A stretch of DNA of 64,000 nt. Source: Debaryomyces hansenii CBS767. Taxonomy: Eukaryota; Ascomycota; Pichiomycetes; Serinales; Debaryomycetaceae. Positions 19,678-28,404 of the stretch are shown here, one piece after another (positions within the stretch are counted from its first letter, which is position 1; each line of letters begins with the position of its first letter). The notes beneath the pieces were generated by a model. That model did not search any database and was not told the DNA's origin. It worked only from the letters and a program-made list of their open reading frames with translations. The stretch lies in assembly GCF_000006445.2 (NCBI RefSeq), contig NC_006043.2:930001-994000 (forward strand). The letters are read 5' to 3'. Both the position numbers and the translations under genes were made by a program.

Positions 19678-20501
19678 GCCATTTTTAAAGGATTGCACGA
19701 AGAAAAACCACGGCTATATCTAAGTCAACATAGCTAGAATATACGTTTATATTGTCAATGCAAGTTAATGGACGGCAGATGCAAAATACGCGTTTGGATA
19801 ATAATGTAGATAGGAGTTGGCACCGACGAGTGTACACGAGCATCTAGAGCCTCCAATTAGAGATAAATAGCTACATCTATCGTAATGTTTTACAGGGCGT
19901 ACTAGTCAGGCGGAATACTATTCATTTTAATTTTTCTATTATTGTATTCATAGTTTATTGAATGTCACTTTTTAAACCTTTGCAAGGCTGCTTCCAAAGT
20001 TGATAACTATATTTCAGTCTCAATTATATCTCTACTTCGACCATTCTGGCAATGCCAAAATGATATACCAGCACCACGACAATCCAATATCTCACTTTTA
20101 ACCCATTAGGGCTCTTAGAACCCATTACCGTTCTCCTCCTAAACTATTATCGAAGCCTCAAACCGATATACCCCGTTGTATAAAGACCACGATATTCACA
20201 TAGTTGATCATCGTCTGCAAAATCAAAACTATTTCAGACCTGCCCTTATATCAATCTTTAACACATACACATAACCTATCCCAATCCACTTGCTATCCCC
20301 TACCTACCACCTAGCTGATGGACGGAACCATCTATACCAAACAATAGGGCTACAACCCTATTGAGTAACACACTACTTCAATGAAATTTTTTTTTTTTTT
20401 TGTCGCATTCTCATGCTCTAGGATACGAATTTTTCAAGCCTTTGGTGAAAAATATACATAATTCCTTTTAAAATCTAACAACGTCGAACAATACCGTCAA
20501 A
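19678..20501. promoter_or_regulatory. Intergenic 824 bp including RPS20 promoter
   Basis: No ORF or RNA gene is seen. Towards RPS20 there are TTAGGGC at 20106-20112 and a perfect inverted pair CAATAGGG/CCCTATTG at 20342-20349 and 20356-20363. These resemble Tbf1-type TTAGGG sites, known to drive ribosomal-protein genes in the Candida/Debaryomyces lineage. A 16-base T-run at about 20386-20401 follows, as in many ribosomal-protein promoters. Confidence 0.5.
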
Positions 20502-20858
20502 ATGTCAGCTCCAATCAACAAGGAAAAGGTTCAAGATCAAGAACAAGAAATTCTTAAAATCAGAATTACTTTAACTTCCACCAAAGTTAAGCAATTAGAA
20601 AACGTTTCTGCTAACATCATCAGAAATGCCGTTCAAAACAAAATTGTTAAGAAGGGACCAGTTAGAATGCCAACCAAGGTTTTAAAGATCACCACCAGAA
20701 AGTCTCCAAATGGTGAAGGTTCTAAGACCTGGGATACCTACGAAATGAGAATCCACAAGCGTGTCATTGACTTACAAGCTGAAGCTTCTATTGTCAAGAA
20801 GATCACCCAAATCACCATCGAACCAGGTGTGGATGTCGAAGTCACCATTGCTGCTTAA
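20502..20858 (+). CDS. RPS20: 40S ribosomal protein uS10 (Rps20)
   Basis: The 118-residue protein matches uS10 throughout: '[25 protein letters not shown]', [22 protein letters not shown] and '[14 protein letters not shown]', ending in VDVEVTIAA. Length equals the usual eukaryotic protein. Codon use is strongly biased towards preferred codons (AAG, ACC, GGT, AGA), fitting high expression. There is no intron in the coding sequence. It sits in the head of the 40S subunit and contacts the mRNA exit side and decoding factors. Confidence 0.97.
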   Translation: MSAPINKEKVQDQEQEILKIRITLTSTKVKQLENVSANIIRNAVQNKIVKKGPVRMPTKVLKITTRKSPNGEGSKTWDTYEMRIHKRVIDLQAEASIVKKITQITIEPGVDVEVTIAA

Positions 20859-21378
20859 GCAGACTGGCGACTTTAACTTGCGGTTTCCAGCTGGCAGAAG
20901 GTTGCCTATGGTGCGCAAACGATAGTGGGGATCTGGAAAGTATATATTGTGGGATGTGAGAGACTGCCATGGACCGTTGTCTGTGGGTGGTCTTATATTT
21001 GGAGACATTGTATCCAAGTGCTCTAGGCGTGCCGTGTGTTTTAGATAACGCACAGACGTTGTGGTGTTGCTATCAGGATTTGGTACAATATATCGTTTGT
21101 ATATTATTTGTAGCGTCTGCTAGTTTGTATATTTACTTAAAAAATACATTTGTCGGTTTAATTCTACTTCATGTTAACAATTGTACTGCTCCGTAGTCCA
21201 GATATCCGGCATGGCTATCGTGATAAGTGCTTTTAAGAAGCTCCCATACTTAAGACCACCTCGGCGATTTTGTGTAATTTTGACCTTTCTAATCCAGCTC
21301 ATGCTCAAAGCAATTTATAATTAAAGGGTTACAGAGATAATCTATCTAATTGATTATTAAACGCAACTGATAGATAAT
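20859..21378. other. 520 bp between RPS20 and PTC5, GC-richer first half
   Basis: From 20859 to about 21110 the composition is clearly richer in G and C than neighbouring intergenic DNA. It contains several small self-complementary arms, for example CGTGTG with CGCACA around 21032-21054. A 75-codon ORF here has no coding character. A structured non-coding RNA or simply a structured RPS20 3' region are both possible. Confidence 0.4.
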
Positions 21379-23154
21379 ATGGTTTTTATATTGGCTGTTA
21401 GACCTAGGCTACTTTACATAGCCAACAGGCAAATACAAAGTAACAAGCGATTAATATCATCTAGTACACAAAAACTACTTCAATCATCTAACACATTATC
21501 AAATGCATCGAAAGTAAACAGACAAGTGACAGAGAAGACAAATAAGTTCTTTAAGAAGAGACACGTCGCATTGGTATCGGGAATCATAATTATTGGATCG
21601 TATATTTCGTTCAATCAGTCAAATTATTATAACTTGGATACTGTTCCACCGATTGGTGGGGGAGGTAGATCCGGGATCAGTCCTAAGCTTTTTCCGCCAT
21701 CAAATACCACGGTGATCGGGGATGACTCGAGATACTTTTCTACGTCTACTAATTCAATGCACCAAAAAAATAGCATTGGGAACCAACAGCAGAAACAAGG
21801 GGTGTTTTTGTTGAATGACGAACAAGTGAGTGAAAGGTTGAGACAATTTGAAGAAAGTTATTCGGTCAACAGAGGTAAGGGTGTCACAAGATACGATATC
21901 TGTCAATTGCCATCCAACTCTCCTATCGAGGATGATAGAGCGGAGGAGATTGTGCAAGTGCCTATTTTGCAGGATAACAACATCAAGACGTCCACTGACT
22001 GGATGTTTTTTGGTGTCTTTGATGGACATGGTGGCTGGACTACTAGTAGTAAATTAAGAGACCAATTGATTAGCTACATTGTACATGAGTTGGGAACGAT
22101 TTTCAAGCCAACAAATGAAGATAACTTGAGATACGTTCCAAACGGTGCTACCATCGACCAGGCAATCAAGAATGGGTTTTTGAAGTTGGACCATGAAGTT
22201 GTCAATAAGAACATGGAAAAATTGTTAAATGATAATAATAAGGCCAAAGCGGCAGAATTATTGATGCCAGCGTTGTCAGGCTCGTGTGCATTGTTATCAT
22301 TCTACGATACCAATTCCAAATTATTGAAGGTGGCGGTTACAGGTGATTCTAGAGCATTACTTGGGTCCTTCAAAGATAACCATTGGACAGTCAGACAATT
22401 GAGTATTGACCAAACAGGATCAAACCCAACAGAAGTCGCTCGTATCATTAGTGAACATCCTGATGAGCCGAACGTGGTAAGAAACGGAAGAGTTTTGGGC
22501 ACATTAGAACCTACAAGAGCTTTCGGTGACTGCCGTTACAAATTACCAGCATCGATTCAAGAAAGAATTTACAAGCAGTTTTTTGGTAGAAGACTTCCAA
22601 ACAATTTAAAGTCACCCCCTTATGTTACCGCTGAGCCTGTTATTACGACCACTAAGATCAACCCGGAAAACAATGATTTCTTGGTAATGGCATCCGACGG
22701 TTTGTACGAAATGCTCTCTAACGAAGAAATTATTGGCCTTGTGGTGAAGTGGATGGAAAAAGAAAGAATGGTCAAACCTCAAAAGTCATTCTGGAATTAC
22801 TTTGGATCCACTGAGAATAAATTACCAGAGATATCTGATATCACTAACGATAAGTCTTCAAAGCAACCATTTAGAAAGAATAAGCAATCCAGCGGATATG
22901 GCGGTTTCTTGTTAGACGATAGAAATGTCTCAACTCATTTGATCAGAAATGCTTTGTCTAATGGTGGTTCAAGAGAACAAACATCTATGTTAATATCTAT
23001 TCCCAACCCTGTTTCAAGACGTTATAGAGATGATTTAACTGTCACTGTCGTCTTTTTTGGCAAGGATCTCAGAGGTGAAAATGAAGCTGGAAAATTAGAA
23101 ATAAATGCTGATGCTACCGCAGGTGGTATTGATTCAGCTAAACCTAAATTATAA
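21379..23154 (+). CDS. PTC5: Mitochondrial PP2C phosphatase Ptc5 (pyruvate dehydrogenase phosphatase)
   Basis: The 591-residue protein starts with a basic presequence followed by one hydrophobic segment (residues about 63-76, HVALVSGIIIIGSY), as expected for Ptc5 anchored in or sorted through the inner membrane. The PP2C domain shows FGVFDGHGGW (Asp215, Gly216), 'VAVTGDSRALLG', 'TRAFGD' and 'FLVMASDGLYEMLSNEE', which supply the metal-binding aspartates. C-terminal 'RRYRDDLTVTVVFF' closes the fold. Ptc5 dephosphorylates the E1α subunit of pyruvate dehydrogenase. Length is close to S. cerevisiae Ptc5 (572). Confidence 0.93.
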   Translation: MVFILAVRPRLLYIANRQIQSNKRLISSSTQKLLQSSNTLSNASKVNRQVTEKTNKFFKKRHVALVSGIIIIGSYISFNQSNYYNLDTVPPIGGGGRSGISPKLFPPSNTTVIGDDSRYFSTSTNSMHQKNSIGNQQQKQGVFLLNDEQVSERLRQFEESYSVNRGKGVTRYDICQLPSNSPIEDDRAEEIVQVPILQDNNIKTSTDWMFFGVFDGHGGWTTSSKLRDQLISYIVHELGTIFKPTNEDNLRYVPNGATIDQAIKNGFLKLDHEVVNKNMEKLLNDNNKAKAAELLMPALSGSCALLSFYDTNSKLLKVAVTGDSRALLGSFKDNHWTVRQLSIDQTGSNPTEVARIISEHPDEPNVVRNGRVLGTLEPTRAFGDCRYKLPASIQERIYKQFFGRRLPNNLKSPPYVTAEPVITTTKINPENNDFLVMASDGLYEMLSNEEIIGLVVKWMEKERMVKPQKSFWNYFGSTENKLPEISDITNDKSSKQPFRKNKQSSGYGGFLLDDRNVSTHLIRNALSNGGSREQTSMLISIPNPVSRRYRDDLTVTVVFFGKDLRGENEAGKLEINADATAGGIDSAKPKL

Positions 23155-23370
23155 ATAACGAGAATATTAGAGTTGATTTATATATAACCACTGTTTATAC
23201 TGTACATTATAGCATTCCTAATATAACTAGGATTATTTTCGATAGTTTTTATAGTTGTAGCTGCAATTTTTGGTTTTCGTTCCACGACTAAATAAATTAA
23301 TAGTATTTTATAATACGAAATTGCATAAAACCTAACATAGTTTAATTCTGTATAATTTGAGTCAAGTAGT

Positions 23371-26300
23371 ATGGTTGAGACGACAGATATTAAAGCAGGA
23401 GAAACAATTCTCGATACATGCAATAATGTAAGAGACCCTCTTACAAAAACAAAATTTTTAGAACCAGAAGTATCTAGGGAAGATACAAATAAAGAGATCT
23501 CAGATGAATTATTAACGCCTTCGAACCAGTTATCATGGGATCTATTGGATTTAGTTCAATCTTTACCGGAAGTGAACCAAAACAAACTTTATGATGGATT
23601 GCTAAACATACCTAGTCCTATTAGTAGAACATCATTTAGGTTTAAACGGTCAGGCATCGCAGGTACGGTTGATGGTTATAAAGAGGAATTGCGCCTTTCA
23701 GACTTAGATAATGCAAATTCAAGTAATTCATTATCCGTAAATAGAAAATTTACGTCCAAGAGTGATGCTTTGAGAGGGAAATCAACATTCTTACCGTTTC
23801 AACCAGGTGGTTTATTGGACAAGAAGTCGATGATCAATGCCGCAAAGGACGAATCAGCATTTTTACATAGAAACGAAATGGGTTTATTTGATATTCCGCA
23901 AGGGTTATCCAGAGGTTTGAATATACTGGATTCAACGGTCCTGGATGATAATATTGTTAATTTAGAGCAAAGCAAGGAACCTCAAGATTCTCAACCCGAA
24001 GAATCAACATTGGAAGATAAGAATTTTATAGAATCAAGTAACCTTCTGGACCAAGGTTCAAAATCTGATAACCGACTCCCATTTGAATCTGAAGATATAG
24101 ATGGTATCATACCACTGGATTATGCCAGTATGAAACAATCTATGGATGAAGCTCCAGAACACAAGAAAAGTTGGGCTCACGTTGTTGATTTGGATCACAA
24201 ATTAGAAAACTTTAAAGAGGTTATTCCGAACATGGCACGAGAATGGCCGTTTGAGCTAGATACTTTTCAACAAGAAGCTGTATATCATTTGGAACAAGGG
24301 GATTCTGTTTTCGTTGCAGCTCATACGTCTGCTGGTAAAACAGTTGTTGCAGAATATGCAATCGCCATGGCCACCAGGAATATGACCAAAGCTATTTACA
24401 CCTCACCCATTAAAGCATTATCAAACCAAAAATTCAGAGATTTCAAAGAGACATTTAAAGACATAGACGTTGGTTTGATTACAGGGGATGTTCAAATAAA
24501 CCCAGAAGCCAATTGCCTTATTATGACAACTGAGATTTTGAGATCTATGTTGTACAGAGGAGCAGATCTTATCCGTGACGTGGAGTTTGTAATTTTCGAT
24601 GAAGTTCACTATGTGAACGATATCGATCGTGGTGTTGTCTGGGAAGAGGTAATCATTATGTTACCTGATCATGTGAAATACATTCTTTTATCGGCAACTG
24701 TGCCTAATACTTATGAATTTGCAAACTGGGTTGGTAGGACAAAACAAAAAGACATATATGTAATTTCAACACCGAAAAGACCAGTTCCATTAGAAATATT
24801 TATATGGGCAAAAGATCACTTATTCAAAGCTATTGACGCGAATCGGAAATTTTCAGATATTGAGTTTAAAAAACATAAAGAGATTTTGGAAAAGGGAAAT
24901 AAGAAGGAACCCCCTCATGTTACAATGGGAGCAGGTAGTCGTGGTGGGCGTGGAGGAACTGCCAGAGGTGGTAACAGAGGAGGAGGACAAGTAGCAAATA
25001 GAGGTAGAGGAAATTTTCTGGGTGGTAGAGGTGGATTAACAAGAGACGGACCAAATAAAAATACTTGGGTTTCGCTTGTGCAATACATGAAGCAACACAA
25101 TTTATTACCTGCTGTCATTTTTGTTTTTTCAAAGAAAAAGTGTGAAGAATTTGCCGATACATTAAGCAACGTAGATTTTTGCAATGCAAGAGAAAAATCG
25201 GAAGTACATATGTTCATCGACAGAGCAGTTTCTAGATTAAAGAAAGAAGACCGTGAATTGCCGCAAATAATCAAAATCAGAGATCTTTTAAGTAGAGGTA
25301 TTGCAGTTCACCATGGTGGATTATTACCCATAGTCAAAGAGTGCATTGAAATATTGTTTGCAAGGTCTTTGGTAAAAGTTTTGTTTGCTACGGAAACATT
25401 TGCAATGGGGTTGAACTTGCCAACTAGAACTGTTGTTTTCAACACATATAGAAAGCATGATGGAAGAGGGTTTAGAAACTTGTTACCTGGTGAATTTACG
25501 CAGATGTCTGGAAGAGCAGGTAGAAGAGGTTTGGATGATACCGGGACGGTCATTGTCATGTCATTTAACGAACCTTTATCACCTACTGATTTCAAGGATG
25601 TAACTCTAGGTACTCCAACGAAGTTGCTGTCTCAATTCAGATTAACGTATAACATGATCTTGAATCTTTTGAGAATTGAAGCTTTGCGTGTTGAGGAGAT
25701 GATTAAGCATTCGTTCAGTGAGAATTCAACTCAAACTTTACTACCAGAACACGAAGTCACTGTAAAGCGCTTATCAGAAGAACTAAACGAGACTAAGGTA
25801 GAAGATTGTTCTATATGTAATTTGAAGAATATTGAAGAAACTTATAATTTGTTAACCGATTATGAAAATTTATATGGCCAAATCGTGGAAGAGATTCAAA
25901 AGCTGCCTATAGTTAGGAATACTTTGATGAGAGTTGGTCGTCTTCTTTGCTTTAGGGATAAAAATGATACTTTAAGATTAGGTTTCTTCATTAGGTCCAA
26001 TGTGTCTGATAATGCTTTGTTAGTTTTAACGTTTGATCTTGGTGAAGAATATGAAAGGGATAGCGCTACTTACAAATTACCTTGGATCCCACATTCGTAT
26101 TATCTTAGCCATTTCATGAAGAAAATGGTCTATTCAGGATCCCTTAGAATAGAATCCGTCCCTTACAATAATATAGGATTTATTGGCCGTTATTTTTTGA
26201 AAGCTAATATTAAAAGCATATTACAGAATGACTCAAAAGTTATTGCAGAAGCTGTTGAACAAATTCAAATTTTGTTGAAATTTCAAAATAAGTGGGACGA

Positions 26301-27102
26301 AGTTGGATTTTACCAAGCAACACAGTTATCCTTACACGAGCTTTTGGAAAAGAAGATGCCTATTCTCGAAAGACTTAATGAGCTAGAATCTTTTGAATGT
26401 AAGAACTTCAAAGTTCATTACCAACAAATGCATAGGCAAGATGAAATTAAATCTGAAATAACTACATTACAAAGATTAATCTCTGATGAGAATTTAGAAT
26501 TGTTGCCTGACTACGAGCAACGTCTAAATGTTTTGCAATCGTTAGGATTCATCGATAAAAACCAAAACGTAGTTCTTAAAGGCCGTGTCGCATGTGAAGT
26601 TAACTCTGGTTGGGAATTAATCATAACTGAATTGGTTTTAGATAATTTCTTAGGTGACTTTGAGCCAGAAGAGATCGTCGCATTGCTTTCTTGCTTCGTA
26701 TACGAAGGGAAGACCAACGAAGAAGAAGAACCCCCTATCACACCGCGGTTGGAAAAAGGAAAGACCAGAATCCTTGCTATTGCAGAAAAATTAATGAAGG
26801 TATACGCGGAACACCAAGTTTTGCTTACGTCGGAAGAAGAAGAGTTTTTAGAAAGGAAAAGATTCGCCTTAGTGAATGTTGTGTATGAATGGGCTAGAGG
26901 TTTATCTTTCAATGAAATCATGCAAATGAGTGTTGAAGCAGAAGGAACTATTGTGAGGGTAATCACCAGATTGGACGAAATATGTCGTGAAGTCAAGAGT
27001 GCTGCATTGATAGTTGGTGACTCTACTTTGCATTCTAAAATGTCGGAGGCACAAGAAAAAATTAAGCGGGATATTGTTTTCTGTGCATCGTTATATCTTT
27101 AG
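23371..27102 (+). CDS. SKI2: Ski complex RNA helicase Ski2
   Basis: The 1243-residue DExH helicase has Walker A AHTSAGKT at residues 317-324, the DEVH box at 410-413, the SAT motif LLSATVPN and the motif VI region 'QMSGRAGRRGLD'. Between the two RecA domains lies an Arg/Gly-rich insert (about 520-556), as in S. cerevisiae Ski2, and further on the stalk/β-barrel insertion. The N-terminus contains the segment that docks onto Ski3/Ski8. Ski2 feeds mRNAs to the cytoplasmic exosome for 3'-5' decay and helps restrain double-stranded RNA viruses. AFG2 lies close downstream, as in S. cerevisiae (YLR398C/YLR397C). Confidence 0.97.
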   Translation: MVETTDIKAGETILDTCNNVRDPLTKTKFLEPEVSREDTNKEISDELLTPSNQLSWDLLDLVQSLPEVNQNKLYDGLLNIPSPISRTSFRFKRSGIAGTVDGYKEELRLSDLDNANSSNSLSVNRKFTSKSDALRGKSTFLPFQPGGLLDKKSMINAAKDESAFLHRNEMGLFDIPQGLSRGLNILDSTVLDDNIVNLEQSKEPQDSQPEESTLEDKNFIESSNLLDQGSKSDNRLPFESEDIDGIIPLDYASMKQSMDEAPEHKKSWAHVVDLDHKLENFKEVIPNMAREWPFELDTFQQEAVYHLEQGDSVFVAAHTSAGKTVVAEYAIAMATRNMTKAIYTSPIKALSNQKFRDFKETFKDIDVGLITGDVQINPEANCLIMTTEILRSMLYRGADLIRDVEFVIFDEVHYVNDIDRGVVWEEVIIMLPDHVKYILLSATVPNTYEFANWVGRTKQKDIYVISTPKRPVPLEIFIWAKDHLFKAIDANRKFSDIEFKKHKEILEKGNKKEPPHVTMGAGSRGGRGGTARGGNRGGGQVANRGRGNFLGGRGGLTRDGPNKNTWVSLVQYMKQHNLLPAVIFVFSKKKCEEFADTLSNVDFCNAREKSEVHMFIDRAVSRLKKEDRELPQIIKIRDLLSRGIAVHHGGLLPIVKECIEILFARSLVKVLFATETFAMGLNLPTRTVVFNTYRKHDGRGFRNLLPGEFTQMSGRAGRRGLDDTGTVIVMSFNEPLSPTDFKDVTLGTPTKLLSQFRLTYNMILNLLRIEALRVEEMIKHSFSENSTQTLLPEHEVTVKRLSEELNETKVEDCSICNLKNIEETYNLLTDYENLYGQIVEEIQKLPIVRNTLMRVGRLLCFRDKNDTLRLGFFIRSNVSDNALLVLTFDLGEEYERDSATYKLPWIPHSYYLSHFMKKMVYSGSLRIESVPYNNIGFIGRYFLKANIKSILQNDSKVIAEAVEQIQILLKFQNKWDEVGFYQATQLSLHELLEKKMPILERLNELESFECKNFKVHYQQMHRQDEIKSEITTLQRLISDENLELLPDYEQRLNVLQSLGFIDKNQNVVLKGRVACEVNSGWELIITELVLDNFLGDFEPEEIVALLSCFVYEGKTNEEEEPPITPRLEKGKTRILAIAEKLMKVYAEHQVLLTSEEEEFLERKRFALVNVVYEWARGLSFNEIMQMSVEAEGTIVRVITRLDEICREVKSAALIVGDSTLHSKMSEAQEKIKRDIVFCASLYL

Positions 27103-27212
27103 TTTATAGACCACTGCTATGTAATCTAGTTGCATTTTGAAAATATATTATACACTATAAATACAGATATAAGTCTATTAATTGAAACCCTTTTATATAC
27201 AATTAACCCAAA

Positions 27213-28154
27213 TCAGGTTCTTAGTTTCGTTAGTGTTTCGGTTGCAAGAGTAACCAAACCTGCCTGTCCGTTAATAATTTTACCATAAACCACTTTGTCT
27301 AACATATCTTCCATATTGAACTTTACCGATAATAATCCAATCATAGTGTAAAAGCTTCCTATTGAAGTGACATCTTGGATTTTCTTTTTTTTCTCTGTAT
27401 ACTTTTCACTCGAATGAATCACGCCTCTCCTCGTAGTACCCTGATAAGGAAGTATGCAATCGTAAATATAATTACGTTTCATAAATAATGGTATTATTTT
27501 CTCTTCGTCATTGAATAAGTTCATAGTCTGTTCCAAACTTTCAGACGGAAGCGAAAGATACTTTTCATCCGTAAAGACGGTACTAAGTCCAAGATGAAGA
27601 TCAAATATAGTCTTGCCAATAGAGCGAAGCTTTTCTGTTGTGTATTCTTCACCTGTTCTTACCTCAGGAAACAATCCCTGACTAGAGACGTTACTTGGCG
27701 TTTTATCAAACAGGGTTGCATCATACTTACCTCTTTGTTCAAGGACTAAGGAAAAATTTGAAAGACCACATAGTATGCTAAGCTTCTCATTCAATGACAA
27801 TGGAAATTCTTCTCCCACAAACTGCTGGATATGTTCCGCCCTGGGGGATATTTTAGACTCAAAGTCTTCATCCAGATCTAAAACCTCTAGAATCCTGTTA
27901 TTTCCAAGTCCCTTTCGATCCAAATATTCAGAATCAAAATCGGTAGCTGCTCTTCTGTAGAAAGACGGTCTTACTCCTTGATAAGGTATTTTCTTGTGTG
28001 AATTGATTTGAGGATTCTCCTTGTACAAATCTCGACTCAGAATAAGTGCTGAATCAACAACATTTCGTTTAGCTCCATTATTTGTGTACGACAAGAGAGC
28101 TTTACTAGCTGATCTTATTCTGAGTTGAATTCCTCTATTCGTTTTTGAGAGCAT
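27213..28154 (-). CDS. MRPL15: Probable mitochondrial large-subunit protein mL57 (Mrpl15), RNase III-like fold
   Basis: Counting from the ATG at 28154-28152, the protein has 313 residues. The frame continues upstream only to a GTG. A basic presequence (SKTNRGIQLRIRSASKALLSY) indicates mitochondria. The body has the helical pattern of an inactive RNase III domain: 'LSLNEKLSILCGLSNFSLVLEQRGKYDA', 'LRSIGKTIFDLHLGLSTVF', and near the end 'IGSFYTMIGLLSVKFNMEDMLDKVVYGKIINGQAGL'. It lacks the catalytic acidic motif and any double-stranded-RNA-binding domain, which favours mL57 over mL44. The identification is from pattern memory, so it is only moderately secure. Confidence 0.6.
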   Translation of the reverse strand: MLSKTNRGIQLRIRSASKALLSYTNNGAKRNVVDSALILSRDLYKENPQINSHKKIPYQGVRPSFYRRAATDFDSEYLDRKGLGNNRILEVLDLDEDFESKISPRAEHIQQFVGEEFPLSLNEKLSILCGLSNFSLVLEQRGKYDATLFDKTPSNVSSQGLFPEVRTGEEYTTEKLRSIGKTIFDLHLGLSTVFTDEKYLSLPSESLEQTMNLFNDEEKIIPLFMKRNYIYDCILPYQGTTRRGVIHSSEKYTEKKKKIQDVTSIGSFYTMIGLLSVKFNMEDMLDKVVYGKIINGQAGLVTLATETLTKLRT

Positions 28155-28404
28155 GAACTTTATATTATTATTTGCATTTATATTGATATGTGTGATGCTG
28201 TAAAATTTCAAGGATGGAACCACAAATTAGGTACACTTACCAAGGCCTAATATACTATGCATATATTGGTTTACTAAGTGTATCTTGTAATAGGCTAAGA
28301 TTGAAAAATAAAAAAAGTTATTTGGTAACGTGATCTATCAATATTTTCTTCTATCAGAAGAGACATAATTAAACATAAGAATTGTTATATTAGGAATATA
28401 TAGT

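Noticed and set aside
20969..21196. 75-codon ORF downstream of RPS20
   Set aside because: No motif or coding bias; better explained by the GC-rich structured stretch.
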